In this document: piece by piece, positions 39,661-51,515 of the stretch | Numbering within the stretch: position 1 is the first letter of the stretch | Layout of the letters: every line of letters begins with the position of its first letter | DNA from: Isoetes taiwanensis | Lineage: Eukaryota > Streptophyta > Lycopodiopsida > Isoetales > Isoetaceae | Direction: 5' to 3' | Assembly (NCBI GenBank): GCA_021234155.1 | Contig: JAJEKV010000025.1 | Span: 13,706,283-13,770,282, forward strand | Length of the DNA: 64,000 nucleotides | Position numbers and translations under genes: made by a program | The notes under the pieces: model-generated | Seen by the model: only the letters and a program-made list of their open reading frames with translations | What the model was told of the DNA's origin: nothing | Database searches by the model: none

Positions 39661-40335
39661 GTTACACAGGACCGTCTGCATTTTTGGCATCTATGGGGCT
39701 GGAAACGAAATCAATGGAGCGGATCCAGCAATGTTTTTTCTGCAAATGGCTATAAGAGCGACAAGTCTCACCTCTGGCAAATATGCCCTGCTCCAAAACT
39801 TGACCGCAAACCAACTTATTTGTGGGGTGCTTGAAGCTACTCCAAACTGTGCATTTTTTAGATCCAAGGCTCCGTAGTCTATCAGCCACAATTGCTGTAC
39901 TCCTTTACCTTTTGTCCCAGTTTCCCAAACCGGATTGCCAGACTCGTTTCTCAAATCTAAATTGCCAGACTTTTCTAGTTTTAGAGTAGCATTCATTCCT
40001 ACTGTATTGCTTTTCGCTTGCCAAACAATGTCTACAACGTCATCCCCACCTTCATCCCATGCCACCACTGACAATCTGAACTGTCTATTGCCCACATCGC
40101 TCAAGAACACCAGTCTGTACTTGATTGTGGCATTAGTGCTCACCTCATAACCCCGAAAACCAAGCCCTGTTGGAAAGTACGTCCTGCCCTTGCTCAGAAC
40201 ATAATCCAGCCTAGATATCTTTGATTAGAGTAAGACGTTCTAGCAAACGTAACATTGGAAAAGGAGAGAAAGATCAAGAAATTGGCAAAGGAGAGCAAAA
40301 CTATGTTGGGCTTGCTAATTGAGCTGCAATTCGGC
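39661..40335 (-). pseudogene. G-type lectin (S-domain) receptor gene fragment
   Basis: Corresponds to the N-terminal ~220 residues of a G-type lectin receptor-like protein, normally a plasma-membrane protein with an extracellular mannose-binding-lectin-like domain. A hydrophobic signal-like stretch (about 40316-40240, VLLSFANFLIFLSFS) leads into the B_lectin domain, with LSKGRTYFPTGLGF, VVDIVWQAKSNT, NATLKLEKSGNLDL and GNPVWETGT. After a shift come CTVWSSFKHPT and GQVLEQG. Two frameshifts are visible: one near 40211 and one at a six-T run (39854-39859), where a single-base change restores the VWSSF frame. No S-locus, PAN or kinase domains follow and no start ATG is seen. It is a captured fragment inside the CACTA-like element, not a complete gene. 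Confidence 0.8.
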
Positions 40336-41851
40336 CACCAGGTTCTCCTTACTACTGTTGCTATTTAGTTCTTCCCTTTTATTTTCTTTACAATTATAAC
40401 CTAACTCTTTTATACTACAGAAGCATACGAAGGAAATTTAGAGGCATACGAAGGAAATTTAGCCTTCCTGTGAAACTACACCTCTGGAAAATGGAAGCTC
40501 AGGCTGGTTATGGCAAGTACCTTCCAACTCTAGCTGTGTTTGCTATGCCATTCATGTAGCTACTGTTTTTATGCAGACTCCCTTTGCAGCAAATCTTGGT
40601 CCAGACTAGGAATGATGTTTTGCAGCTTGCGGTCAAAAAGTGCCATTAGAACATTCGTTTCTTGAAACTCAACCATCGAAAACAATCAGGTAGTATTAGA
40701 GGTTTTTTCTGAAAACTAAAGGAGATCCAACATAGCTTGAGAAGTATACCTCCAACATAGCTTGAGAAAAATAGCTTTGCAATCTTTCTGCTACAAGGTA
40801 TGTGAGTTTATATGCTTTTATGTGTCAGATCTTGGTACAATTTATAGGAGCCTTCATAGACATTAAAGTAAGAAGTTATATTTTCATACTTTATTGCATC
40901 ACCGGACGGTAGAGGTGATTGGTTTAAGCTGCATTAATGTTTCTGTTATTTATGTACTTAAATACAAGTGCAAAGTCAATGCTTTCTTTCTCTAAGATGT
41001 TTCTATCTGAATTTGTTTTGATATTTATGTACAAGTGCAAGGTTGGTCTTTATGTAAGATATCTGAATTTGTCTTGTATTTCTGAAAATAGATTTATCAC
41101 TGTTTATGAGTTCTCTGTTTATGAGTTCTGGAAATGGTTGGGGTTCAAATCCCCTTGCTCCCTGAAAGCATACATATTGACATAGGCCTAATAAGTACAG
41201 TGACACATAAAAGAAACCATCCACATTCTTTAATAGTTTTAATAGTTTGTTAAATACTCTTGAAATGCTTTAAACAACAAAACATTACTCCTTAATATAT
41301 TTTAGTTAAATAAAAATGAAATGGTTTAAACAACAAAGTGTTACTGGTTCTCATCATTGGTTTATAAATGGTAACCATGAGGATAATGCATAACAAAACC
41401 ATGCACATTTGGAATAAACTATTACTAATGATCATAGTAATTTGAATCTAACACATTGCGAACCATGTGCATTTACCATGACAATTAGCCATGCTAGTTC
41501 ACCACAATAACCAACCACACTATAGAAGCACATGAATAGAGCAGCATATTAAACCACATTCACACCATCATGTTATACCATAGGGACAAACCATACCCTT
41601 AAAACACTATAATATACCACATAAATTTACCAATATGCTATACCACTTTGACAAACTCTACAAGGAAGCCATAGCAATTACCATACCATAACACCACTCT
41701 AACAAACCTTACAAAAGAACCCACTAGTTTAGCCTCATATGGTTTTTAATGATATCAACCCACAAACATGTATTGGTTCTGTCGAATGGTTTTCTAGTCA
41801 CAACCATGGGAAAAACCATGTAGTGTTTTAATTTTGGGTGCCTTGTGCTAG

Positions 41852-42158
41852 ATGGCATGTTTGAGCCACCTTAGCATGTTAGAGCCTAGGTGGCATGTTG
41901 GAGGCCGCATGGCATGTTCGAGCCATCTTGGCATGTTGGAGCCTTGGTGGCATGTTGGAACCTAAGTGACGTGCTTGGGCCACCTCGGCAGCCTGCGTGT
42001 CATGTTTGAGCTGCCTTGGTATATTTGAACCTAGGTGGCATGTTGGAACCCACGTGGCATGTGTGAGCCATCTTGGCATGTTGGAACCCATGCGGCATGT
42101 TTGAGCCATCTTGGCATGTTTGGGCCTAGGTGGCATGTTTGAGCCACCTTGGAGGGCA
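41852..42158. repeat. 19-bp minisatellite, array 6
   Basis: Clean version of the repeat. Its first copies lie on the other side of the CACTA-like insertion at about 37070-37104. Confidence 0.95.
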
Positions 42159-43955
42159 ACCTTGCTACTCCCCTTGGCCCCCTTGGTCCCTAGTGCCATG
42201 TTGCCTCTGGTAGCTTCGACCTTGCTATGTAGGCTTATCTCTGTTATGATATGCTGGAATTTTTTTCACATGTTGCTGCCTCCATGTTTAAATTTCCATA
42301 ACTTTCTGAAACAGAGCAATTAGTTACTAATTTATAATCATTTATCTTCAAAGAATCAGTTACGAATTTATTATTATCATTCACATTCAAAAAATCATAA
42401 GTAATGCATCTTTTGGCTTTGTTCTTTGATTTTTGCTATGTGTTTGCATATTTGTTTCTTGGTCTAACTTGCACCTGAGATTTGTTGCACGTGAGGCGTC
42501 TTTTCTAACTGGATTTTTTACCATGGCAACCCCTACATTAATGGAACCTTTGATTAGGTTTCCATTTGTTCCTAACGCTCTGTCTATTTACTGTGATTTT
42601 TTATGCTTTTTTGGTTGAAAAATCATAAGTATTGCATATGTAAGCTTTTGGACCTGAATTTTTGCTTGTTGGTCTGCCATATCAAGTAAAAGTTTCAGGA
42701 AATTTGGCTAACGACAAGTGGCTAATGTTTTGCAATTAGTTGCATTCTAATGGTTTTTTGCAATTTAGGTGGAATTTCTGCTTAATTGCACTTAATCATG
42801 GCCAAGAAGTCCTGGATCAGCCTTATTTATGCCAAAAAACCCCTATATGCAAGAAAGAACAAACTGCCATTCTTCTAAACAGAAAATGTCCGGTTTGCTT
42901 TGCTGTCTTATACAATTTTTCAAAGAAGATTCAGAAATGAAATGCATAGTTTTGCTTACCCGAGGCGCTGAAACTCGAGCAATAGATGCATATGCGGAAG
43001 TCTTGGTGCCAGCAAATGCTATCGCAGGTCTAAATCCAAACTTTTTATCATGTACAGTTGCTGTCTCAACACAGCGTTTTGCCATTCTGATGGTATAAAA
43101 TGCCAACTATGCAACAGACTAGACTAGGGCTCTGCAAATATTAAATGCCAAGGAGGATTTCCTAGCTTGTGATAAGCGTGCAGAAAGACTTGCGAATTGC
43201 GGCCCAAAATGAGGCATAAATGACCAACAATATGCTCTGCAAATATTAAATGCCAATGCAAATGATTAGGGGCTCGCAATGCACTAGGGCGCACTAGGCT
43301 CTGCAAATATTAAATGCCCACTTCTATGCAACAGACTAGGCTTTGCAAATATTAAATGCCCACTTCTTTAGACATGGCCACCTCAGAGGAAGAAGGCCAA
43401 GGAGGATTTTTTAGCTTGTGATACGCGTGCAGAAAGACACGTGAATTACAATGCTCTATTGACTCAGTCTATTGACTTAAAACCAATGCTCTATTGACTT
43501 AGGAGTGCCTCTAAGTTACAGAAGAATGACATAGAAGGATGACAGCTGGCTTAAGAGAGTGAACTCTTGGCGTTATCGCGAGGGCCCTGTACAATCTGCT
43601 AAATTTGTTCCCAATATGGCCAATATTGCTCTGCTGCGTTCAAACTAATAAATGAATTGCAGAATGCTAATTATGCAAAGATCCATTTCGTCCTCCATAA
43701 GCCATGTTCGGTCTTATAACAAAGCGCGTAAGTAAGAAAATGACTCTATGGAAGTTTCTTCAAGCTGGCTAAAATACTGAGCTCTTAATGAGTGATCGTA
43801 GGCCTTCTGATCTCTTCACGTGGGCGCAATGAATGTCGACAATGACCACATACAGAAAAGAAGGTGTCGACAAAGACTATCTACAGGAAAAAGAGATGCC
43901 CTCTAATGTTATGCAAACTGGGGTCCTACAAAGTGTTAGGCATGATTTAATGTAG

Positions 43956-44290
43956 GGGCATGTTTGAGCCTAGATGGCATGTTGGAGCCTAGATGGCATG
44001 TTTGAGCCACCTTGTCATGTTAGAGCCTAGGTGGCATGTTCGAGCCACCTTGGCATGTTGGAGCCTTGGTGGCATGTTGGAACCTAAGTGGCGTGCTTGG
44101 GCCACCTTGGCAGCCTGCGTGTCATGTTTGAGCTGCCTTGGCATGTTTGAACCTAGGTGGCATGTTGGAACCCACGTGGCATGTGTGAGCCATCTTGGCA
44201 TGTTGGAACCCATGCGGCATGTTTGAGACACCTTGGCATGTTTGGGCCTAGGTGGCATGTTGGTGGCATGTTTGAGCCATCTTGGAGGGC
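43956..44290. repeat. 19-bp minisatellite, array 7
   Basis: Clean version; units alternate between GCCACCTTG and GCCTAGGTG/ACCCACGTG endings. Confidence 0.95.
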
Positions 44291-45608
44291 AACCTTGCTA
44301 CCCCCCTTGGCCCCCTTGGTCCCTAGTGCCATGTTGCCTCTGGTAGCTTCGACCTTGCTATGTAGGCTGGAATGTTTTTCACATGTTGCTGCCTCCATGT
44401 TTAAATTTCCATAACTTTCTGAAACAGAGCAATTAATTACTAATTTATAATCATTTATCTTCAAAGAATCAGTTACGAATTTATTACTATCATTCACATT
44501 CAAAAAATCATAAGTAATGCATCTTTTGGCTTTGTTCTTTGATTTTTGCTATGTGTTTGCATATTTGTTTCCGTGAGGCGTCTTTTCTAACTGGATTTTT
44601 TACCATGGCAACCCCTACATTAATGGAACCTTTGATTAGGTTTCCATTTGTTCCTAACGCTCTGTCTATTTACTGTGATTTTTTATGCTTTTTTGGTTGA
44701 AAAATCATAAGTATTGCATATGTAAGCTTTTGGACCTGAATTTTTGCTTGTTGGTCTGCCATATCAAGTAAAAGTTTCAGGAAATTTGGCTAACGACAAG
44801 TGGCTAATGTTTTGCAATTAGTTGCGTTCTAATGGTTTTTTGCACTTTAGGTGGAATTCCTGCTTAATTGCACTTAATCATGGCCAAGAAGTCCTGGATC
44901 AGCCTTATTTATGCCAAAAAACCCCTATATGCAAGAAAGAACAAACTGCCATTCTTCTAAACAGAAAATGTCCGGTTTGCTTTGCTGTCTTATAAAATTT
45001 TTCAAAGAAGATTCAGAAATGAAATGCATAGTTCTGCTTACCCGAGGCGCTGAAACTCGAGCAATAGATGCATATGCGGAAGTCTTGGTGCCAGCAAATG
45101 TTATCGCAGGTCTAAATCCAAACTTTTTATCATGTACAGTTGCTGTCTCAACACAGCGTTTTGCCATTCTGATGGTATAAAATGCCAACTATGCAACAGA
45201 CTAGACTAGGGCTCTGCAAATATTAAATGCCAAGGAGGATTTCCTAGCTTGTGATAAGCGTGCAGAAAGACTTGCGAATTGCGGCCCAAAATGAGGCATA
45301 AATGACCAACAATATGCTCTGCAAATATTAAATGCCAACTATGCAACAGACTAGGCAGACTAGGCTCTGCAAATATTAAATGCCCACTTCTATGCAACAG
45401 ACTAGGCTCTGCAAATATTAAATGCCCACTTCTTTAGACATGGCCACCTCAGAGGAAGAAGGCCTTGCAAGGAGGATTTTTTAGCTTGTGATATGCGTGC
45501 AAAAAGACATGTGAATTACAATGCTCTATTGACTCAGTCTATTGACTTAAAAACAATGCTCTATTGACTTAGGAGTGCCTCTACAGAAGAAGAAGAATGA
45601 CATAGCTT

Positions 45609-45669
45609 AGAAGGATGACAGCAAGTCATCCTTCTAAGAAGGATGACTTGCTGTCCTTCTTAGAAGGAT
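45609..45669. other. Nested hairpin in module U
   Basis: AGAAGGATGAC-AGCAA-GTCATCCTTCT is palindromic, and the following ~24 bp repeat it in opposite orientation with a 3-bp gap. Only this unit has it; other units have a single AGAAGGATGAC here. Confidence 0.7.
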
Positions 45670-46030
45670 AAGGATATAAGGATGAGAGTGAACTCTTGGC
45701 GTTATTGCGAGGGCCCTGTACAATCTGCTAAATTTGTTCCCAATATGGCCAATATTGCTCTGCTGCGTTCAAACTAATAAATGAGCTAATTATGCAAAGA
45801 GCCATTTCGTACTCCATAAGCCATGTTCGATCTTCCAACAAAGCGCGCAAGTAAGATAAAATACTGAGCTCTTAATGACTGATCGTAGGCCTTCTAATCT
45901 CTTAATGCTGGCTAAAATACTGAGCTCTTAATGAGTGATCGTAGGCCTTCTGGCGCAATGAATGTCAGACAAACAGAAAAGAAGGTGTCGACAAAGACTA
46001 TCTACAGGAAAAAGAGATGCCCTCTAACTT

Positions 46031-46286
46031 AACGTTATCCAGGGTCTTGATTCTGGAGAGAGAATGGGCCGGTCTTTCGGGACAATCCACACAAAATGCC
46101 ATAACCCAAGTCAAGCCAAAAAAGAGAGAGGAAGAAACATAACTTAGTTTTTTACTGCACATCATGGATGTTCATCTAAACGCAGGAAATTTCCACGTTA
46201 ACTTAGCAACCCTTCTCTGCTGTATATATTGCACCACCTTCTCTTCTACAAATGTACTCAGTTCTCCTATCCAATCACAGAGAAAA
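46031..46286 (+). promoter_or_regulatory. Unique promoter region of the intact gene
   Basis: The only 5' flank of this type in the window; the copies whose exon 1 side is visible carry module T instead. It runs from the end of module U to the ATG and holds a TATA box. An upstream in-frame ATG at 46164 lies before the TATA box and is therefore unlikely to be transcribed as the start. Confidence 0.7.
46223..46230 (+). promoter_or_regulatory. TATA box
   Basis: TATATATT, 57 bp upstream of the ATG at 46287. Transcription would be expected to start near 46255-46262, leaving a leader of about 30 bp. Confidence 0.65.
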
Positions 46287-47626
46287 ATGGCAAGCCCAGT
46301 GCTGGTATTTGCAGCCATAGCTAGCCTGCTGGCACTTGGGGTTACGGCATTCAACGTGTCAGAGATCAAACCGCTAGGTAAGTCTAAAAGTGTGGTTAGA
46401 TAGAGCAAAGTTGAAGAATGTTATAACATTTCAATTGGTTTGTTTGTTGCAGAGGGAGAAGGTTGTATGGTGGTCTCAAACGCCTGCTTTCCTGATTTAT
46501 TGTACAGGGGATTTGGAGTGCCCCCTTATTTGTGCCCGGACGGGTTCGAAAAGGATGGGCAGACGCAGAAGTGTTTCAGCCGCTGCAATGTTAGTTACAG
46601 TGGAGTGGGAGATCAGTGCGTTTCGAACTGCCCTCCCGGATTTTCCACCACCGGAGATTTCTGCACCAAAATGTGGGCCAAAGGCTGCTGTTGCACCGGA
46701 TGCTGTAATGGCTGCCCCGACGGATCTAAAGACGTTGGTTGTTTCTGCGCTCAATCCATCGATCGCCATAACTATTCTCGTGGCACCCCATCAGCCATGG
46801 TCTGCGCTGGAGGACAGGTAAAAGTCGTTTTCTTCACAATGCATAGAATTATTATAAGATTGCTAGGTAGATGGTATTTTTACGTCAATTGTCAATCGTC
46901 AATTGATTAATTTCTAGATCAATTTGTCAATTGTCAATTTCTAGACTAAGAAAGATCGATCAATTATTAGTTAGTGACTACTCTAGACTAAGAAAAATCA
47001 ATCAATCAATTATTAGTTAGTGACTGACTTCCACACCATACCACTTAGCGCCATCCTATTACTTAGTAGCTTATATCCTTATCCACTTCGCAGCATCCCT
47101 TAGGACATATGACGACGCTTACCACATATGGCGACTATGATATAGACTCATCATGCTTTTTTTTTTGTCACAGGATTTGGATTCGTATGACGAATTATGC
47201 TACCCCGAATGCCCCAGTGGGTACATTGGAATGGGCCCAATGTGCTGGAGAGAGATTCACAAAACCCATGTTAAGTGTAGTCCATTTCTATATGCCACGG
47301 AGGACATCACATGTGACACGGTGAAGAAACACCTCTCCATAAAGGAAGGATTGCAAAATGGCTGTCTTGCTGCTTTGTTTGGATCTACAGTATTACCAGT
47401 GCTGACCATGGAGGAGGCTGCAAGGATTTGCAAGAATAATATGCTCCAAGGTGCGAATGCCATCAATACGATTATGCAACTGACCAATGCTAAAACCTGC
47501 AACCCAAATGCTACTACAATATGTCTCATGCAAACTTCTAATATTGGAAACATCCGAAGTATCACTGGAAGCACCGGAAGTTCAACCCAACCAACCACTG
47601 AAAGTAGTAGTGCTACCGAAAAGTAG
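46287..47626 (+). CDS. Cysteine-rich secreted protein, intact three-exon gene
   Basis: Exons 46287-46377, 46453-46817 and 47174-47626, joined by GT-AG introns of 75 and 356 bp (phase 1 and phase 0), give 302 residues. Residues 1-21 are a signal peptide (hydrophobic VLVFAAIASLLALGV, likely cleavage after VTA). Exon 2 encodes four modules of C-x3-C-P-x-G type (CPDGFEKDG, CNVSYSGVGDQC, CPPGFSTTGDFC, CCNGCPDG) with a CCC/CC cluster. Exon 3 opens with a fifth (CYPECPSGYIGMGPMCW), followed by a part with spaced cysteines and a Ser/Thr-rich tail (SSTQPTTESSS). The start is chosen because it gives the signal peptide and lies 57 bp after a TATA box. It is probably an extracellular, disulfide-rich protein. 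I do not recognise the family by name and assign no function; defence or cell-wall roles would be guesses. Confidence 0.85.
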
Positions 47627-47731
47627 CAGTTTCACCTAAACCCAACAAGTCACTAGAGACTTTGACAGGAGTGTTAGCGCCAACACTATCCTTGACGTAT
47701 TTCATTCGGTCTCATATGACTTGGGATCTAT

Positions 47732-47737
47732 AATAAA
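47732..47737 (+). terminator. Polyadenylation signal 1
   Basis: AATAAA, 106 bp after the stop codon of the intact gene; conserved in nearly all copies. Confidence 0.6.
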
Positions 47738-47779
47738 CATCTACTCAATATCTATGTTATTTAGTCGTTTGGGACCTAT

Positions 47780-47785
47780 AATAAA
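47780..47785 (+). terminator. Polyadenylation signal 2
   Basis: Second AATAAA in a near-repeat of the first context (GGGAYCTATAATAAACATCT). Confidence 0.55.
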
Positions 47786-49320
47786 CATCTACTCATATCG
47801 ATTTTACTTAGTCACGATCGTCATGCCTTGCAAATGTTAAATCAAATGGTGTATGTATGCTGTATTTTTTGGAAAGACGTGTTTTAAACATACAAGAAAT
47901 TTATCGCGGCGGCCAGGCCGTCGCGAACATTTCTTCAGTTCTAAACCTGTGGGGTTGAACCCACTATTAACGTCCAACCTCGTGTCAGCAATTTATGTAG
48001 CAATTCATGTATTTGTAGTTGTGTCGAGTTGTATTAACATTCAATCTAGTGTCAGCAATTTATGTAGCAATTCACGTATCTGTAGTTGTGGAGTTGCAGG
48101 TATTTCGCTTAAGAGACTAGAATAGAAGATGAAATAGTATTTTAACGTCCACTTGAGAATTAGTTAGTTACACAATTGGAGGCAATACGAGACAATTGAA
48201 CTGACCTGATGCCGGGACAATATCTTGTTCTAGCTCTAATTAGCTACTCTCAACTGGCCGATTGGTAACTTAGGTAATGCATATACTGTCTCTCTGCAAC
48301 TTAAGTAATACTCCACGTGAATCTAAGCAGACATCTCATCAAATGTATTTACGTTTTGCTTCATTATTGAAACTGGATCAAATGGCAAATACATTCTCTA
48401 TATTGAAAAAAAATGACGCATGAAGCCTCATTCTCTACATTCTCTCACACAAAGTTGTATCACACTTTTACAATACATATGCTTAGTAAGCAATGTCAGA
48501 TGGAATGCTCTGCACTAACCTAGAGCATGCAAGCTAATGGAGAAGACAAGTCACTTCCACACTCACATCTCCACTCTCCTACAACAAAGGAACTATCCAT
48601 ATTACTTGTCTTGGTAACACTATGGCACTGGTCCTTAGCAGGGCGTCTCGTTAATTTTTAAGACCACATTTCGCAATGATTTGATAAGATTTATATTGGC
48701 ATATCTAAGAAGCTTCTTAGCTTAAGATTACTAATATTGACACCCAAGTTTTATGATGAGAAGATGATTTGCGGGGGTTGTTTGAGTTTCCGTTGCAAGC
48801 CAGAATAAACTGTTGCATATCAATATATGGATTTGTATGACTAAAACTTTCTCATAAAAGATTTAGAAGATTGGAAATAAAGAGGTTAGCATCTTTGTCT
48901 TGCCCTCGAATGGCTAGAACGTGAGTCTGAAAAGTGGCAAGTTCTATCTCCATAATTATCAACTTCTCCTTTCACCTCTTAGCTAAAAGAATTTTGCATT
49001 TGATAACAAATGTGCATATTTGACAAAGGCCAATCAAGTTTCCTATAAAATTTTAAATATTCAGCATGAATATGTGTCTATTATAAAAGAGGATCTACAT
49101 GTTGCAGCCTCGAAAAATGTCCTTTATGGTTTTACAAACGCTTTTTTTGTTCAAACTTGCTTAGGAGTCGCCATGATTGACACCGGAGTGATTTTCTTAG
49201 GAGGTGAATATTGCTACACTCAGGTAGGAAGAATGATAGAAAGAACGGTAGGAAAAATAGTAGGAAGATGGGTAGGAAGAACGCCTGAATTAGTTGACCT
49301 TATCACATGGCAATTTATCT

Positions 49321-50490
49321 AATTTTCTATGAATTTTTGCCTAGAATAGATAAACCATCATTCAATTAAATTGGGATTATGTCTTAATTTTGGGACAAAT
49401 TTCATATTGCATGTTTTTAGTAGCATATTCAAATTCACACATTGCATTCATTCAAAAATTGAAAAATTAAAAATAGATAGACAAAATTATGATGTCAAAG
49501 ACAATGCAAGCACCATATCATAAAAAATTTGGATAACAAAAATCTACATTGAGTTATTCAACTTTTTCTTCTAATTCCATTTGATTTTTTCTTTAAATAG
49601 CCTTCTTGCATTTACATCTTGAGGTTTCATTTGTTCCCCAACACTTTCTATTTAGCTGGAATTCTGTTTGGAGTCCATACATACAAAATTTTTTTAGTGG
49701 AGCCAAGGCAATTTGATCACTGGATATTCATACCCCATCTTTTGTCCAACAACTTTGCTCAGAAATATTTCTTGATCCGAAAAAGGAAAAATGTGTTTCA
49801 TGCACCACCATTCCACCACTAGAATGATTTAATAAATACCTTCAATTTGCAAATATCAGAGATAGTGAACCCCATGTTCACCGGTTATATATCTAAAATC
49901 TGATCACGGCATCCATTACAACAAATTGGTGGCATTCAAACATAAGAAGATTTCTTTAATCCATAAGAAGAAGGAGAACAATGCACCTTAAAAGCATCTC
50001 CATCTTTAACATTTAGAATTGGTTTGTTTGTTGCAGGGAGAAGGTAAATATTTTGGACATAAAATCCAACTAATAAAATTATCATTCATTTATTGACCTA
50101 CGGTGGATTTATAATGCACCCTTATTTGAATGATTCTTCTTCATTTGGACATGGCCAAAAGGATGGACATGGACGCTATGTGATTCTCCACATCTAATGT
50201 TATTAACTCTGGAACAGGAGACGTTTTGACAATTCATCAAAACCTTCGGATGAAGAAGAATACCTTATGCAATCAGAGTTTGATGCTTTCCATAGATCCG
50301 ATGAAGATCATCAAATAAAACAACAAAAACCATCTAAAACTATCTCGACTACTATAGCTAAAGCTTTGATGAGCGACGAGCAGCCTTTCAAGGGTTCCGA
50401 AGCCAGCTATGGCGGCAAAAGAAGAAGTAGTGCAGTTTTTTTACATCGGTGTTTGGACTTCATAATTGTAGCATTTTAATAGTTGTGGCT
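49321..50490. repeat. Blended T/Y segment, then clean end of Y
   Basis: About 49395-50235 alternates every 10-40 bp between text of module T and text of element Y. From about 50235 it is clean Y, including the 50267-50479 open frame (EEYLMQSEFDAFHRSDEDHQ). Best explained as a consensus artefact. Confidence 0.7.
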
Positions 50491-51515
50491 TAGTTGTATG
50501 ACTATAGCATGTATTGTTATGAATGTTACTTAGTCACGATCGTCATGCCTTGCAAATGTTAAATCAAATGGTGTATGTATGCTGTATTTTTTGGAAAGAC
50601 ATGTTTTAAACATAAAAGAAATTTATCGCGGCAGCCAAGACCGTCGCGAACATTTCTTCAGTTCTAAACCTGTGGGGTTGAACCCACTATTAACGTCCAA
50701 CCTCGTGTCAGCACATTATGTAGCAATTCATGTATTTGTAGTTGTGGAGTTGTATTAACATTCAATCTAGTGTCAGCAATTTATGTAGCAATTCACGTAT
50801 CTGTAGTTGTGGAGTTGCAGGTATTTCACTTAAGAGACTAGAATAGAAAATGAAATAGTATTTTAACGTCCACTTGAGAATTAGTTGGTTACACAATTGG
50901 AGGCAATACGAGACAATTGAACTGACCTGATGCCGGGACAATAGCTTGTTCTAGCTCTAATTAGCTACTCTCAACTGGCCGATTGGTAACTTAGGTAACG
51001 CATATACTATCTCTCTGCAACTTAAGTAACATTCCACGTGAATCTAAGCAGACATCTCATCAAATGTGTTTACGTTTTGCTTCATTATTGAAACTGGATC
51101 AACTGGCAAATACATTCTCTGTATTGAAAAAAAATGACGCACGAAGCCTCATAGACAAAGTTGTATCACACTTTTACAATACATTTGCTTAGTAAGCAAT
51201 GTCAGATGGAATGCTCTGCACTAACCTAGAGCACGCAAGCTAATGGAGAAAACAAGTCACTTCCGCACTCACATCTCCACTCTCCTGCAACAAAAGAACT
51301 ATCCATATTACTTGTCTTGGTAACACTATGGCACTGGTCCTTAGCAGGGCGTCTTGTTAATTTTTAAGACCACATTTCGCAATGATTTCATAAGATTTAT
51401 ATTGGCATATCTAAGAAGCAACTTAACTTAAGAGTACTAATATTGACACCCAGGTTTTATGGTGAGAAGATGATTTGCGGGGGTTGTTTGAGTTTCCGTT
51501 GCAAGCCAGAATAAA
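50491..51515 (+). repeat. Partial 3' module, clean
   Basis: Nearly identical to the centre of 47627-49320; ends at GTTGCATATC, where module U begins. Same ends as 20625-21650. Confidence 0.8.

Larger units (their letters stand above)
37105..41847. mobile_element. Nonautonomous CACTA-like transposon carrying gene fragments
   Basis: Length 4743 bp. Ends are perfect 16-bp inverted repeats, CACAAGGCACCCAAAA on the left and its complement on the right. It is flanked by a 3-bp CTA duplication (37102-37104, 41848-41850). The empty site, GGAGCCTAGATGGC, is seen in other U units (about 52508). Both subterminal regions are packed with direct and inverted AACCAC/AACCAT motifs, a known trait of CACTA elements. 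No transposase domain was recognised, so it is probably mobilised in trans. The interior holds a lectin-receptor fragment on the minus strand. Confidence 0.85.
36996..46030. repeat. Module U, two units, one split by a transposon
   Basis: The first unit begins at 36996, is interrupted at 37104 by the 4.7 kb CACTA-like element and resumes at 41848. The next unit begins at about 43890 and ends at about 46030, where it is joined to the unique promoter region of the intact gene. From 41848 the sequence is clean and the two units are nearly identical, so this duplication looks recent. A ~50-bp tandem duplication lies at about 45850-45955. Confidence 0.8.
47627..49320 (+). repeat. 3' module, clean reference copy
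   Basis: Follows the intact gene. It includes the polyadenylation signals, a CGCGGCGGCCAGGCCGTCGCG palindrome-like stretch near 47906, and terminal GTAGGAAGAA-type repeats (about 49226-49285). An ORF at 49020-49322 (100 residues) is open here but broken in other copies, so no gene is called. Confidence 0.8.

Noticed and set aside
42829-43098. 89-residue ORF in module U, repeated at 44911-45180
   Set aside because: Two nearly identical recent copies give no evidence of selection, the older units are broken, and no domain is recognised. A competing frame (about 42740-42940) with spaced cysteines (CQKTPIC, RKCPVC) is equally unsupported.
44157-44414. Long ORFs over the minisatellites on both strands
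   Set aside because: They are translations of the 19-bp repeat (57 bp gives a 19-residue period) in several frames and both strands; no codon-level constraint.
46164-46286. In-frame upstream ATG that would extend the intact gene by 41 residues
   Set aside because: It lies upstream of the TATA box, and the extension would bury the signal peptide.
49020-49322. 100-residue ORF at the end of the 3' module
   Set aside because: Open only in this copy; the tail translates the GTAGGAAGAA repeats (VGRMIERTVGKIVG).
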